Below, piece after piece: positions 24,907 to 33,607 of a stretch of 64,000 nt of DNA. A program made the translations under genes and the position numbers. The stretch lies in NCBI RefSeq assembly GCF_016405985.1, contig NZ_JAEFCF010000005.1, forward strand, positions 62,001 through 126,000. The letters are read 5' to 3'. The notes below the pieces were generated by a model. It was given only the letters and a program-made list of their open reading frames with translations. It made no database searches and was not told the origin of the DNA. Position 1 is the first letter of the stretch; the number at the start of each line of letters is the position of its first letter. The DNA is from Paracoccus sp. IB05 (lineage in GTDB: Bacteria > Pseudomonadota > Alphaproteobacteria > Rhodobacterales > Rhodobacteraceae).

Positions 24907-25761
24907 TTAAAGCGGTTTTATCCGCTTTGGTGTGTCGTCCTGCTGGCCCCATTCATGCCAGGAGCCATCATAGAGCCGCCATTGCGGATGGCCGATTGCC
25001 TCGAGCATGAAGCCGAGAATTGAGGCGGTGACGCCAGAGCCACAGGTGGTGATCACCTCGCCGGAAAGATCAACGCCCTTCCCGGCAAAGATCTCGGTGG
25101 CACGTTCGGCGCTGACAAAACGATATGAGGGGGCGGGTTCATAGAACAACGCCCAGGGCGTGTTGATCGCGCCCGGCATATAGCCGGAAGCGACACCCGG
25201 ATAGCCCGATCCCTCATGCCCGTCGAAACGCGCGGCGGTGCGGGCATCGATGATTGATGCCCCCTGGTCGACCAGATTGCGCATCTCGGCCAGGGCGACC
25301 ACGCGGCCCCCGGCCAGGCGGGCGGGGAAATCCCGCAAGGCCGGCGGCACAAAATCGCCGGTCGCGACGGGACGGCCCTCGGCCAGCCAGCGCCGCCAGC
25401 CGCCATTCAGGATTTTCACCCGGTCATGACCAAAGGTGCGGAGCATCCACCAGAGCCGCGCCGAGACATAGCCGGCATCATAGAGAATCACCTCGGTCTC
25501 GGCGCCGATGCCAAGGGCACCGATCTCGCGCGCGAAGACCGATGCTTCGGGCAGCATATTCACATAGGGCGAGTCCGGGTCGGAAATCGCGTTCAGATCC
25601 ACGAAGCGCGCGCCGGGGATATGACCCGCCCGGAAATCCTCATGCCCGTCACGACCGGCATCCGGCACATACCAGGAACAGTCCAGCACCACCCGGTCGG
25701 CACCCGGTTCGGCCGCCAGCAGCGCGGCGAGGTCATCGGTTTCGATCAGCCATTTGCTCAT
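24907..25761 (-). CDS. Tandem-rhodanese sulfurtransferase (SseA / 3-mercaptopyruvate or thiosulfate sulfurtransferase)
   Basis: A 284-residue two-domain rhodanese. The inactive N-terminal domain carries G-H-I-P-G-A and the C-terminal domain has the active loop T-C-G-S-G-V-T-A, the CG(S/T)GVT signature of 3-mercaptopyruvate sulfurtransferases. It moves a sulfane sulfur to a thiol or cyanide acceptor. AAGGA lies seven bases upstream of ATG, and it follows the SDR by 11 bases in the leftward sugar operon. With the persulfide-dioxygenase-like gene at the end of that operon, it suggests that sulfur is released from, or accompanies, the substrate. Confidence 0.88.
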   Translation of the reverse strand: MSKWLIETDDLAALLAAEPGADRVVLDCSWYVPDAGRDGHEDFRAGHIPGARFVDLNAISDPDSPYVNMLPEASVFAREIGALGIGAETEVILYDAGYVSARLWWMLRTFGHDRVKILNGGWRRWLAEGRPVATGDFVPPALRDFPARLAGGRVVALAEMRNLVDQGASIIDARTAARFDGHEGSGYPGVASGYMPGAINTPWALFYEPAPSYRFVSAERATEIFAGKGVDLSGEVITTCGSGVTASILGFMLEAIGHPQWRLYDGSWHEWGQQDDTPKRIKPL

Positions 25762-25772
25762 GGGATGTTCCT

Positions 25773-26588
25773 TCAGCGCGCGATGCCCGGGCGGCGCGGT
25801 GCCTCGACCCAGGAAGCGCCGGTCAGCACGCCGCCGTCAATCACCACATTCTGTCCGGTCACATAGCGGGTCGCCGGCGCAACAAGATAGAGCGTGGTTG
25901 TCACGAGGTCTTCAGGCACGGCCAGCCGCCCCTGCGGGATGAAATTCGCAAACCATTCGGCGCGGTAATTGTCATCCCAGAGCGGCTTTGTGAATTCGGT
26001 CTGCACAAAGCCCGGCTCGATCGCATTCACCTGGATATTGTCATCGGCCCATTCATGCGCCTGGGAGCGCGTCAGCGAGGTCACGGCCGCCTTGGTCGCC
26101 GCATAGACCGAGATCGTATCAAAGGAGATATTGGCGGAGAGCGAGCTGAAATGCAGGATCTTGCCGCCGCCCTGCGCCTTCATCACCGGATGCACGGCCT
26201 GAGACAGGAAATAGACCGAACGCAGATTGACCGAAGTGATCAGGTCGAAATCTTCGGGGGTCACTTCGGTGATCGGCTTGCGCCGGTTGGCGCCCTGCAG
26301 GTTGATCAGGATATCGATGCGACCGGTGAGTTCCTTGGCCCGCGCAACCAGATCCGCGGCAGCTTCTGCCGTGCTCAGATCCGCCTGGAGGCCGGCAAAT
26401 GTCAGGCCTTTCGCGGCAAAGTCCTGCGAGAGTTTGTCGAGCCTGTCCTGCGCGAGGTCATGCACGATCACGGTCGCGCCTGCGCGTGCCAGGCCCTCGG
26501 ATACAGCCGACCCGATGGCCCCGGCGCCACCGGCGACCAGGGCGGTCTTTCCGGAGAGCGAAAAGAGATCGGCAAGATAGCTGGACAT
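25773..26588 (-). CDS. SDR-family oxidoreductase (first gene of leftward operon)
   Basis: A 271-residue short-chain dehydrogenase with G-G-A-G-A-I-G for the cofactor, an N-L-Q-G variant of the usual N-N-A-G, and catalytic S-S-L plus Y-A-A-T-K. AAGGA sits eight bases before the ATG. It is the promoter-proximal gene of the leftward operon, diverging from the sugar importer. A sugar 1-dehydrogenase or hydroxy-acid dehydrogenase role fits, but the substrate pocket cannot be read. Confidence 0.87.
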   Translation of the reverse strand: MSSYLADLFSLSGKTALVAGGAGAIGSAVSEGLARAGATVIVHDLAQDRLDKLSQDFAAKGLTFAGLQADLSTAEAAADLVARAKELTGRIDILINLQGANRRKPITEVTPEDFDLITSVNLRSVYFLSQAVHPVMKAQGGGKILHFSSLSANISFDTISVYAATKAAVTSLTRSQAHEWADDNIQVNAIEPGFVQTEFTKPLWDDNYRAEWFANFIPQGRLAVPEDLVTTTLYLVAPATRYVTGQNVVIDGGVLTGASWVEAPRRPGIAR

Positions 26589-26927
26589 GTCACTTTTCCT
26601 TATGGTCTGCCGGGCTGCGGCTTTGCTGCCGGTCCGGGTGATCTTCGGTTACTTCTCAATTCCAGACTACAGTAAATGCAAATAGTTTTTCCGTGCTGCA
26701 TCGCGGAAACTGAGGTGATTTCTTGCTGCAAAGCAGCGTAATGCCGGAGTGTCTTCATAGAAGTATGACAGATCACACTGAAAATTAAGGGGAAAAAATA
26801 TACTCCGGGGTGGTGCAGGCGCAGCAACGATTTTCCTTTGCAAAGCGAAAAGAAACCATATTGTACGCTTTACTAAGGCGCCCGCAGAGGCAAACTGCAT
26901 ACAGTTTAATCAACAGGAATCACCATC
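26589..26927. promoter_or_regulatory. Divergent promoter region of the sugar divergon
   Basis: A 339-base, noticeably AT-rich gap between the leftward SDR operon and the rightward ABC operon. It must carry both promoters; the rightward one probably lies close to 26850-26900, overlapping the palindrome at 26892. No gene is supported inside it. Confidence 0.7.
26892..26907. promoter_or_regulatory. Putative GntR operator (upstream of sugar ABC operon)
   Basis: AAACTGCATACAGTTT, an inverted repeat with perfect 6-base arms AAACTG/CAGTTT around CATA, ending 20 bases before the ATG of the binding-protein gene. It matches the inverted site upstream of gntR in 15 of 16 bases. Its position close to the start codon fits repression. 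Confidence 0.7.
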
Positions 26928-27902
26928 ATGCTGAAACGCACGTTCCTTCTCGCGGCTTCCGGCCTGGCTCTGGCCGGTGCGCTCGGGCTGCCCGCAGCGG
27001 CTGAACCCAAGGGCAAGGATGCCGAAGTCACCATCCTCGTCTCGCCGCTGACCTTCGCCTTCCCGCATTTCGTATTCCTCACCGACGAGCTGAAAGATGA
27101 GGCGAATAAGCTGGGCGGCGTGACCATCGTGGTCGCGGATGGCCAGCTCTCTGCGCCCAAGCAGATCGCCGATATCGAGGCGGCCATTGTTCAGGGGGTC
27201 GATGGTATCATCCTCGCGCCGGTCGAGGCCGATGCGCTGGCGCCGGTGGTGCAGCAGGCGATTGACGCCGGCATCGCCGTCGTGACGGTCGACCGTCCGG
27301 TCAATGGCGTGCCCGATGTGCTTGCCAATGTCGCGGCGGACAATTTCAAGGGCGCAGAAGCCCAGGGCGAGGCGGTTGTCAAAGCCTTTCCCGATGGCGC
27401 GACCATCGTGAACCTGCAGGGCATCCCCGGCGACAAAACGGCCAATGACCGCAATGGCGGCGCGCATAAAGTGCTCGACGCGGCTGGTGAGAAATACGTT
27501 TTCGTCGCCGAGCAGGCGGGCAATTTCTCGCGCGATAAGGGCCTGGAGGTCACCGAGAACATCCTGACCGGCCTTGCAGAAGTTCCGCAGGTCATCATCG
27601 CGGCCAATGACGATATGGCACTGGGGGCCGCTCAGGCTGTCGATGCGCGCGGGCTTAAGGGCAAGGTCGCGATCTATGGCTATGACGGGTCGGAAGACGC
27701 GCTGAAGGCCGTGAAATCGGGTGATCTGGCGGCAACCGTCGATCAGTTCCCGGGGCTTCAGGGGCGCACTGCGGTCTCGACGCTTGTCGCGTTCATCCGT
27801 GAAGGCACCCGCCCCGAGAGCGCTGAGGTTCTGGTCGCGCCCGTCGCGATCACCGCAGACAATCTCGACCAGGCCGAGCGTGTCGGGCAGATCGGCGAAT
27901 GA
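26928..27902 (+). CDS. Sugar ABC transporter periplasmic binding protein (RbsB-like)
   Basis: A 324-residue exported protein with a signal peptide (K-R at 3-4, hydrophobic core 5-22, cleavage near A-A-A-E). The mature part is a Peripla_BP_4 pentose-type binding protein with I-E-A-A-I-V-Q-G-V-D-G-I in the first lobe, the V-D-R-P hinge-pocket segment and A-A-N-D-D-M-A-L-G. These residues in RbsB relatives contact ribose-like sugars, so a pentose or deoxypentose ligand is plausible. The gene heads the rightward operon and has AGGAA eight bases before the ATG. Confidence 0.9.
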   Translation: MLKRTFLLAASGLALAGALGLPAAAEPKGKDAEVTILVSPLTFAFPHFVFLTDELKDEANKLGGVTIVVADGQLSAPKQIADIEAAIVQGVDGIILAPVEADALAPVVQQAIDAGIAVVTVDRPVNGVPDVLANVAADNFKGAEAQGEAVVKAFPDGATIVNLQGIPGDKTANDRNGGAHKVLDAAGEKYVFVAEQAGNFSRDKGLEVTENILTGLAEVPQVIIAANDDMALGAAQAVDARGLKGKVAIYGYDGSEDALKAVKSGDLAATVDQFPGLQGRTAVSTLVAFIREGTRPESAEVLVAPVAITADNLDQAERVGQIGE

Positions 27903-29536
27903 GCCATCCGTCCTCCCCTCCCGGGAAGGATCAGCAAAAGCCGGGGCGCGCAAGCAGCCCCGGCGCATTGCCCTCTGCCCCCGGTTCTGATGCTGCGCCC
28001 GGATCTGCGCCCCGTTCTGCCCCCGGCGTGACAGCCCCGCTGCTTGAAGCCCGGGGCTTCGTGAAGCGATTCTTCGGTGTTACCGTTCTGGACGGCGTCT
28101 CGCTGAGCCTGGCGCCGGGAGAGGTGCGTGCGCTTCTGGGCGAGAACGGGGCGGGCAAATCCACGATCATCAACCTGCTGTCGGGCGTGCATCAGCCCGA
28201 TGGCGGTATGCTTTTGCTCGATGGCGCGCCGGTGCGCTTTACCCGCCCGCTGGAGGCAGATCATGCCGGGATCAGCGTGATCCGCCAGGAACTGTCGCTT
28301 TTCCCCGACCTTTCGGTGGCCGAGGCGATCTTTGCCGGCCATTTGCCGCTGAACCGGCTGGGCCTTGTTGACTGGAGGCAGATGCGCGAGGCGGCCCGAA
28401 AGGCGCTCGCCCGGCTCGGCCTCGAAATCGATGTGCGCGCCCCGGTGGCGAGCCTGTCCATCGCCCATCAGCAGATGGTCGAGATCGCGCGGGCGCTGAC
28501 CCGCAAATCGCGCGTGGTCATCATGGATGAACCCACCGCCTCGCTGTCCCCCAATGAGGTGGCGCATCTGGGCGAGATCATCGCGCAGCTCTCTGCCGGG
28601 GGGGTGGCGGTGCTTTATGTCAGTCACCGTCTCGACGAGATCCGCGCCTTCTGCCGCACCTATACCGTTCTGCGCGATGGCAAGGCGGTTTCTGCGGGGC
28701 TTGTCTCCGAGACGGATATCCCCTCGCTGATCCGCGACATGGCCGGACGCGAGGTCGAGATCGGCGCCGCCGGTGCCGCCCGTCAGCCCGGTGCACCGGT
28801 TCTCGAACTGCAACACCTCGCCTCGGTTCCCGGTGGCCGTGGCGGTCAGCGGGTCCGCGATGTCAGCCTTGTGGTCCGTGCCGGAGAGATCCTCGGCCTT
28901 GCAGGCATCGTCGGTGCCGGCCGGACCGAGACGGCGCGGATGATCTTTGGCCTTGATCCCGTCGGATCGGGAGAGATCCTGCTGAACGGCAGACCTTTCC
29001 GGGCCGGGTCTCCTGCGGCCGCGATGGCGGCGGGGATCGGCTATGTGCCCGAGGATCGCAAGGGGCTTTCGATCCTGCCCGACCGTTCGGTCGCCGAGAA
29101 TTTTGCGCTGACCGGCGCGGTGCCGGCGGGTCCGCTGGGCTGGAATGACAGGCCGGGTGAGGCAAAGGCGCTTGCCGGCTTCGTGCAGCGGCTCGGCATC
29201 CGTGCCGCCAGTCTGCGCGCCCCGATCACCACGCTTTCGGGCGGCAACCAGCAAAAGGTCATCCTTGCGCGCTGGATCGCGCTGAAGCCAAAGCTCCTGA
29301 TCATCGACGAGCCGACGCGTGGCATTGATGTCGGGGCCAAGGAAGATGTCCATTCGCTGATCCGCGAAATTGCGGCCGGGGGCGTGGCGGTCCTGCTGAT
29401 CTCTTCGGATCTGCCCGAGGTGCTGGCGCTGTCTGACCGGATCGTCACCCTGCGTGAGGGAGAGACCACTTCTGAACAACCCGCCGCCGATGCGACATCC
29501 GAGGGGCTTATGGCGCGGATGACCCGCCATGGCTGA
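27899..29536 (+). CDS. Sugar ABC transporter tandem ATP-binding protein (RbsA-like)
   Basis: A 545-residue double ATPase, start coupled by ATGA. The first ~40 residues are a proline/serine/glycine-rich extension not usual in RbsA. The N-terminal ATPase has G-E-N-G-A-G-K-S-T and L-S-I-A-H-Q-Q-M; the C-terminal half has a degenerate Walker A (G-I-V-G-A-G-R-T-E) and the signature T-L-S-G-G-N-Q-Q-K, as is normal for this family. It energises sugar uptake with the neighbouring binding protein and permease. Confidence 0.9.
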   Translation: MSHPSSPPGKDQQKPGRASSPGALPSAPGSDAAPGSAPRSAPGVTAPLLEARGFVKRFFGVTVLDGVSLSLAPGEVRALLGENGAGKSTIINLLSGVHQPDGGMLLLDGAPVRFTRPLEADHAGISVIRQELSLFPDLSVAEAIFAGHLPLNRLGLVDWRQMREAARKALARLGLEIDVRAPVASLSIAHQQMVEIARALTRKSRVVIMDEPTASLSPNEVAHLGEIIAQLSAGGVAVLYVSHRLDEIRAFCRTYTVLRDGKAVSAGLVSETDIPSLIRDMAGREVEIGAAGAARQPGAPVLELQHLASVPGGRGGQRVRDVSLVVRAGEILGLAGIVGAGRTETARMIFGLDPVGSGEILLNGRPFRAGSPAAAMAAGIGYVPEDRKGLSILPDRSVAENFALTGAVPAGPLGWNDRPGEAKALAGFVQRLGIRAASLRAPITTLSGGNQQKVILARWIALKPKLLIIDEPTRGIDVGAKEDVHSLIREIAAGGVAVLLISSDLPEVLALSDRIVTLREGETTSEQPAADATSEGLMARMTRHG

Positions 29537-29651
29537 CCTGTGGATTTTTCGCCGCTGCCCACCCGGCTTTCAACTGGGTGCGGCGCTGATGCGACGGCAG
29601 CCGAACCCGATACGCGACTGACTTCCGCGACTGACTTCAAGGAACCCGACC

Positions 29652-30659
29652 ATGACCAAAGCCCAGGCCGACGAGCTGTCCCGCGCCCGGATGTATGCCC
29701 TTCTGGGCAAGCTTGCACCGCTGATCTTCCTGCTGGCCCTCGTGATCATATTCGCGAGCCTGCAGCCCCGTTTCCTGCTGCCGCTGAACCTGTTCAACAT
29801 TCTGCGCCAGGTCTCGATTTACGGGATCATCGCAATCGGGATGACCTTCGTCATCCTGATCCGCGGCATTGACCTTTCCGTGGGGGCGCTGGTGGCGATG
29901 TCCGGTCTTTGCGCCGCGGTCGTGGCCAAGGGCGGGATCGAGGGGCGGTTCATGCTGTCCGCCGATGGCAGTGGCTATCACTGGGCTCTGGCGGCTTTGG
30001 CTGCAATTCTTGCCGGAACGGTCGCAGGGCTGTTGCAGGGGATGGCGGTGGCCTGGCTTTCGGTGCCGGCTTTCGTGGTGACGCTGGGCGGCATGACCGT
30101 CTTTCGCGGCATTGCGCTGACCATCGGCAATGGCGGGCCGATCTCGGGATTTGACGAGGCATTTGGCTGGTGGGGGCGGGGCATGATCGGCCCGGTTCCG
30201 GTGCCGGTGCTGATTTTTGCCGCTGTCGCGCTGATCGCCTGGGTGGTGCTGACCCAGACCCGCTTTGGCCGCGCGGTCTATGCGGTCGGATCAAACCCCG
30301 ATGCGGCGCGGCTTTCCGGGATCAATGTCAGCGGCGTCACGCTTTCGGTCTACGCCCTGATCGGCTTTTGCTCAGGGCTTGGCGGTTTCGTGCTGGCCTC
30401 GCGCCTCAACTCCGCCGAAGCTGTCGCCGGCACCGGCTATGAGCTGACCGCGATCGCGGCGGTGGTGATCGGCGGCACCAGCCTTTACGGTGGCACCGGC
30501 GGCGTGGCAGGCACGGTGATTGGCGCATTGCTGACCGGGGTGCTTCTGAACGGGCTCGTGATCCTGAATGTGTCGCCCTACACGCAGCAGATCCTGGTCG
30601 GGCTGATCATCGTCGCGGCCGTGGCCTTTGACCATTTCATCAAGAGGCAAAGCAGATGA
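29652..30659 (+). CDS. Sugar ABC transporter permease (RbsC-like)
   Basis: A 335-residue BPD_transp_2-family inner-membrane protein with eight to ten hydrophobic segments, the R-G-I-D-L-S-V-G-A motif near residue 72 and the Y-A-V-G-S-N-P-x-A-A-R-L-S-G-I loop that contacts the ATPase. It starts 115 bases after the ATPase gene, a small gap with no gene, and has AAGGA before the ATG. Its stop overlaps the lactonase-like gene as ATGA, tying that enzyme to transport. Confidence 0.92.
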   Translation: MTKAQADELSRARMYALLGKLAPLIFLLALVIIFASLQPRFLLPLNLFNILRQVSIYGIIAIGMTFVILIRGIDLSVGALVAMSGLCAAVVAKGGIEGRFMLSADGSGYHWALAALAAILAGTVAGLLQGMAVAWLSVPAFVVTLGGMTVFRGIALTIGNGGPISGFDEAFGWWGRGMIGPVPVPVLIFAAVALIAWVVLTQTRFGRAVYAVGSNPDAARLSGINVSGVTLSVYALIGFCSGLGGFVLASRLNSAEAVAGTGYELTAIAAVVIGGTSLYGGTGGVAGTVIGALLTGVLLNGLVILNVSPYTQQILVGLIIVAAVAFDHFIKRQSR

Positions 30660-32560
30660 GCCGCGCAATCACGCTGACCGGAACCGAAATCACCGAAGCC
30701 CCTGTGCGCCTGTTGCGCGCGGGCCCGCTGGAGGCCGCGTTCGATGCGGGCGCGCTGCGCTGGATCCGCTGGAACGGGGTCGAGGTATTGCGCGCGGTCA
30801 TGTTCCTGGTGCGCACACCGGGCTGGGGCACGCCCGCGCCGTTGATCACCGCGCTTGAGATCGGGGAAACGGCGGAACGGTTCACCATCAGCTATGACGC
30901 GCATTACGGCACCGCCGGCACCGGCGTTAAGGTCGGGGTCCGGCTGACCGGTGAGGCTTCGGGGCGGTTGCGCGCCGAGGCCCTGATCCGCGCCGAGGCG
31001 CCTTTTGAGACCAATCGTACCGGCTTTGTGATCCTGCATCCGCTCGACGGTTTTGCAGGCACCGAAGTGACGGTGGGGCACGCCTCGGCCCCTGGCCGGG
31101 ATCTGGTGATCCCGGCGCAGATCTCGCCCGGACAGCCGGTGATGGATATGCAGGTGATCACCCATCGCCCGGTGCCCGGCCTTGCGGTCGAGACCCGGTT
31201 CGAGGGGGATATTTTCGAGATGGAGGATCACCGGAACTGGTCAGATGCCTCTTTCAAGACCTATAGCCGCCCGATCGGCCTGCCCTATCCCTATCTGCTC
31301 GACCCTGCCGCGCCTGTTACCCAGGCGGTGACGGTCACCATGACCGATACGGGTGCGACGGCTGCGGCTGTATCCGCGGTCGCTGTGCCGGAGGCCGCGG
31401 GGCAGCGCCTGCCCGATTATGCGCTGCCGCTTGACCATCCGGACGATGCAGCGGCGGCGCTTGAGCATTCCGGGGCGCTGCGCGCCTTGGCGCCCGCCTG
31501 GCTTTTGCTGCGCCATGATACGACACGCGGCGCGGCGGCGGCGGATCTGGCGCCGCTTGCGGCCCTGCTGGATCTGACCGGCGCGCAGCTTGAGGTGCAG
31601 GCGATCCTTGCAAGCGCTGCGGCAGGTGAGGCCGATGCCGAGCTTGCCGCACTTGCCGCAAGGCTCAGTTCAGCGGGCATCACCCCCGCCCGGATCGGGG
31701 CTTTCGCAAGGATCGACGAGCAGAGCTTCCAGCCGGGCGAGGCGCGCCCGCCACATCCCGCCGAACCGGATATCGCGGCGGCGCTGGCGAAACACTTCCC
31801 GCAAAGCGAGAAGATCGGCGGCACGCCGGCCTTTTTCACCGAGTTCAACCGCAAACGTCCCCAACCGGCACTTTGGGCGGGTCTGAGCTTTGCCACGACA
31901 CCGGTGGTCCATGCCGCCGATGACGCTTCGGTGATGGAGACGCTGCAATCTTTGCCGCATATCCTCGCCTCGGCGCGGGCGCTTTCGGACGGGACGCCGC
32001 TTCTGATCGGGCCGACCGGCATCGGCGCGAGGATCAACCCTTACGGCCCCGGCCCGTCGGACAATGCCCCCGGCTCACGTGAGGGTATGGCCGCCCGCGA
32101 CCCGCGCCAGCGCGGGCTTTATGCGGCGGCCTGGACGGTGGGCTATCTGGCGCGGATCGCAGCTTTCGCGCCGGTGCGTTTTGCCTTTGGCGCTGCCACC
32201 GGGCCTTTCGGTCTGATCTCGACCCGCCAGGATTATGCGCGGCCCTACTGGGACGAGCAGCCGGACGGCGCGCTTTATCCGCTTTACCATGTCGCGAAAT
32301 GGCTCGCGGCGGCGGCAGGGGGCCGGCTTCTCTCGGCCACGACCGGGGGTGGTCTGGCCTCGGTGATCTGGGAGAAAGACGGTCGGCGCGAGGCGCTGAT
32401 CGCCAATCTGACACCCGCGCCGCTGGCGCTGCCAGACCCTGGGCTGCGCAAGCCGCACGCCGCGTTGCTGGACGCCGGTAATCCCGCAGACCCCGTTATC
32501 GTTCCGCTGCCCGCGCAGCTGGACGCCTATGCGGTGCTGCATTTGACGCAACAGGAATGA
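30656..32560 (+). CDS. D-apionate lactonase-like protein (ApnL family)
   Basis: A 634-residue cytoplasmic protein matching the ApnL family in my recall: an N-terminal beta-rich part with N-R-T-G-F-V-I-L-H-P, then I-S-P-G-Q-P and the distinctive F-E-M-E-D-H-R-N-W-S-D-A-S-F-K-T-Y near 183-199, a TIM-barrel-like middle, and a C-terminal beta domain. ApnL hydrolyses D-apionolactone after oxidation of the branched sugar D-apiose. Here it sits between sugar permease and a Gfo/Idh/MocA dehydrogenase with four-base overlaps on both sides, so opening a sugar lactone is the natural role. No known later step of apionate breakdown is near, so the true lactone may be another sugar's. Confidence 0.75.
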   Translation: MSRAITLTGTEITEAPVRLLRAGPLEAAFDAGALRWIRWNGVEVLRAVMFLVRTPGWGTPAPLITALEIGETAERFTISYDAHYGTAGTGVKVGVRLTGEASGRLRAEALIRAEAPFETNRTGFVILHPLDGFAGTEVTVGHASAPGRDLVIPAQISPGQPVMDMQVITHRPVPGLAVETRFEGDIFEMEDHRNWSDASFKTYSRPIGLPYPYLLDPAAPVTQAVTVTMTDTGATAAAVSAVAVPEAAGQRLPDYALPLDHPDDAAAALEHSGALRALAPAWLLLRHDTTRGAAAADLAPLAALLDLTGAQLEVQAILASAAAGEADAELAALAARLSSAGITPARIGAFARIDEQSFQPGEARPPHPAEPDIAAALAKHFPQSEKIGGTPAFFTEFNRKRPQPALWAGLSFATTPVVHAADDASVMETLQSLPHILASARALSDGTPLLIGPTGIGARINPYGPGPSDNAPGSREGMAARDPRQRGLYAAAWTVGYLARIAAFAPVRFAFGAATGPFGLISTRQDYARPYWDEQPDGALYPLYHVAKWLAAAAGGRLLSATTGGGLASVIWEKDGRREALIANLTPAPLALPDPGLRKPHAALLDAGNPADPVIVPLPAQLDAYAVLHLTQQE

Positions 32561-33606
32561 ATGCTGTGAGCCAGAATCTCAAAGGTCTTTTCATCGGCGC
32601 GGGCTTTTTCTCGCGCAACCATCTTAACGCCTGGGCCGAGGTCGAGGGCGCCGGGATCGCGGCGATCTGTGACCGCGATCCGGTACGGGCCGAGGCCGCG
32701 GCGAAAGAATTCGGTATTGCAGAATGGGTGACAGATGCCGCTGTCCTGCAATCGGGGCGCTTCGATTTCGTGGATATCTGCACCACGATGGAGACACATG
32801 AAGCCCTGGTTGGCCTCGCCGTCCAGGCGGGTGTGCCGGTCATCGTCCAAAAGCCTTTCGCCCCCGATATCGAGACCTGCCTGCGCATCGAGGCCAATGC
32901 CCGCAAAGCCGGTGTGCCGGTCATGCTGCATGAGAATTTCCGCTTTCAGAAGATCTTCCGCCGCTTGCGCGAGATCCTGTCCTCGGGAGAGATTGGCGAC
33001 ATCACCTTCGGCCGCCTCAACTGGCGCAATGATATCGACGTTTATACCAACCAGCCCTATCTGGTTGAGACCAGACGTTTCATGATCATGGATGTCGGTA
33101 TCCATATGCTTGATCTGGCGCGCTTTTTGCTTGGGGATGCCTCTGAGGTCAGCTGCTTCAACCAGTCGGTGAAAGAGGGGATCGCGGGCGAGGATGCTGC
33201 AACCATGCTGCTGCGCCATGACAATAAGGCGGTCTCGGTGGTCGATGTGAGCTATGCCAGCCATAAAAGCCCGAACCCGTTCCCGCAAACCCTGGGCGAG
33301 ATCGAGGGTCGTCTTGGCACGGTCGAGATCCTCGAAGGCCAGGTGCTGCGTGTCCATACCGCTGCCGGGCGGCGCGATGAGGTGATTGCAGAGGATGGCC
33401 GGGCCTGGACCGCGGCGCCCTGGACGCAGATCCAGGATTCGGTGCCCCGCACCCAGCAGCATTTCATTGACTGCCTGCGGGACGGGCGTGATTTCGAGAC
33501 CTCGGCGCAGGACAGTCTGAAGACCTATGCCCTTGCCGAAGCCGCCTATCGTTCTGCGGCCTCGGGCCGGACTGTCGGCATTGCCGAATTGCTGAAGGAA
33601 GCCTGA
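32557..33606 (+). CDS. Gfo/Idh/MocA-family sugar dehydrogenase (D-apiose dehydrogenase-like)
   Basis: A 349-residue oxidoreductase. The N-terminal Rossmann motif G-A-G-F-F-S-R-N-H, the lysine-containing Q-K-P (usually E-K-P), H-E-N-F-R-F and D-V-G-I-H-M-L-D-L place it in Gfo/Idh/MocA, and H-E-N-F-R-F also occurs in ApsD-type D-apiose dehydrogenases. It would oxidise C1 of a sugar to the lactone with NAD(P). The start overlaps the lactonase-like stop as ATGA, so dehydrogenase and lactonase are likely consecutive steps. The aldo-keto reductase follows immediately. Confidence 0.83.
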   Translation: MNAVSQNLKGLFIGAGFFSRNHLNAWAEVEGAGIAAICDRDPVRAEAAAKEFGIAEWVTDAAVLQSGRFDFVDICTTMETHEALVGLAVQAGVPVIVQKPFAPDIETCLRIEANARKAGVPVMLHENFRFQKIFRRLREILSSGEIGDITFGRLNWRNDIDVYTNQPYLVETRRFMIMDVGIHMLDLARFLLGDASEVSCFNQSVKEGIAGEDAATMLLRHDNKAVSVVDVSYASHKSPNPFPQTLGEIEGRLGTVEILEGQVLRVHTAAGRRDEVIAEDGRAWTAAPWTQIQDSVPRTQQHFIDCLRDGRDFETSAQDSLKTYALAEAAYRSAASGRTVGIAELLKEA

Positions 33607-33607
33607 A

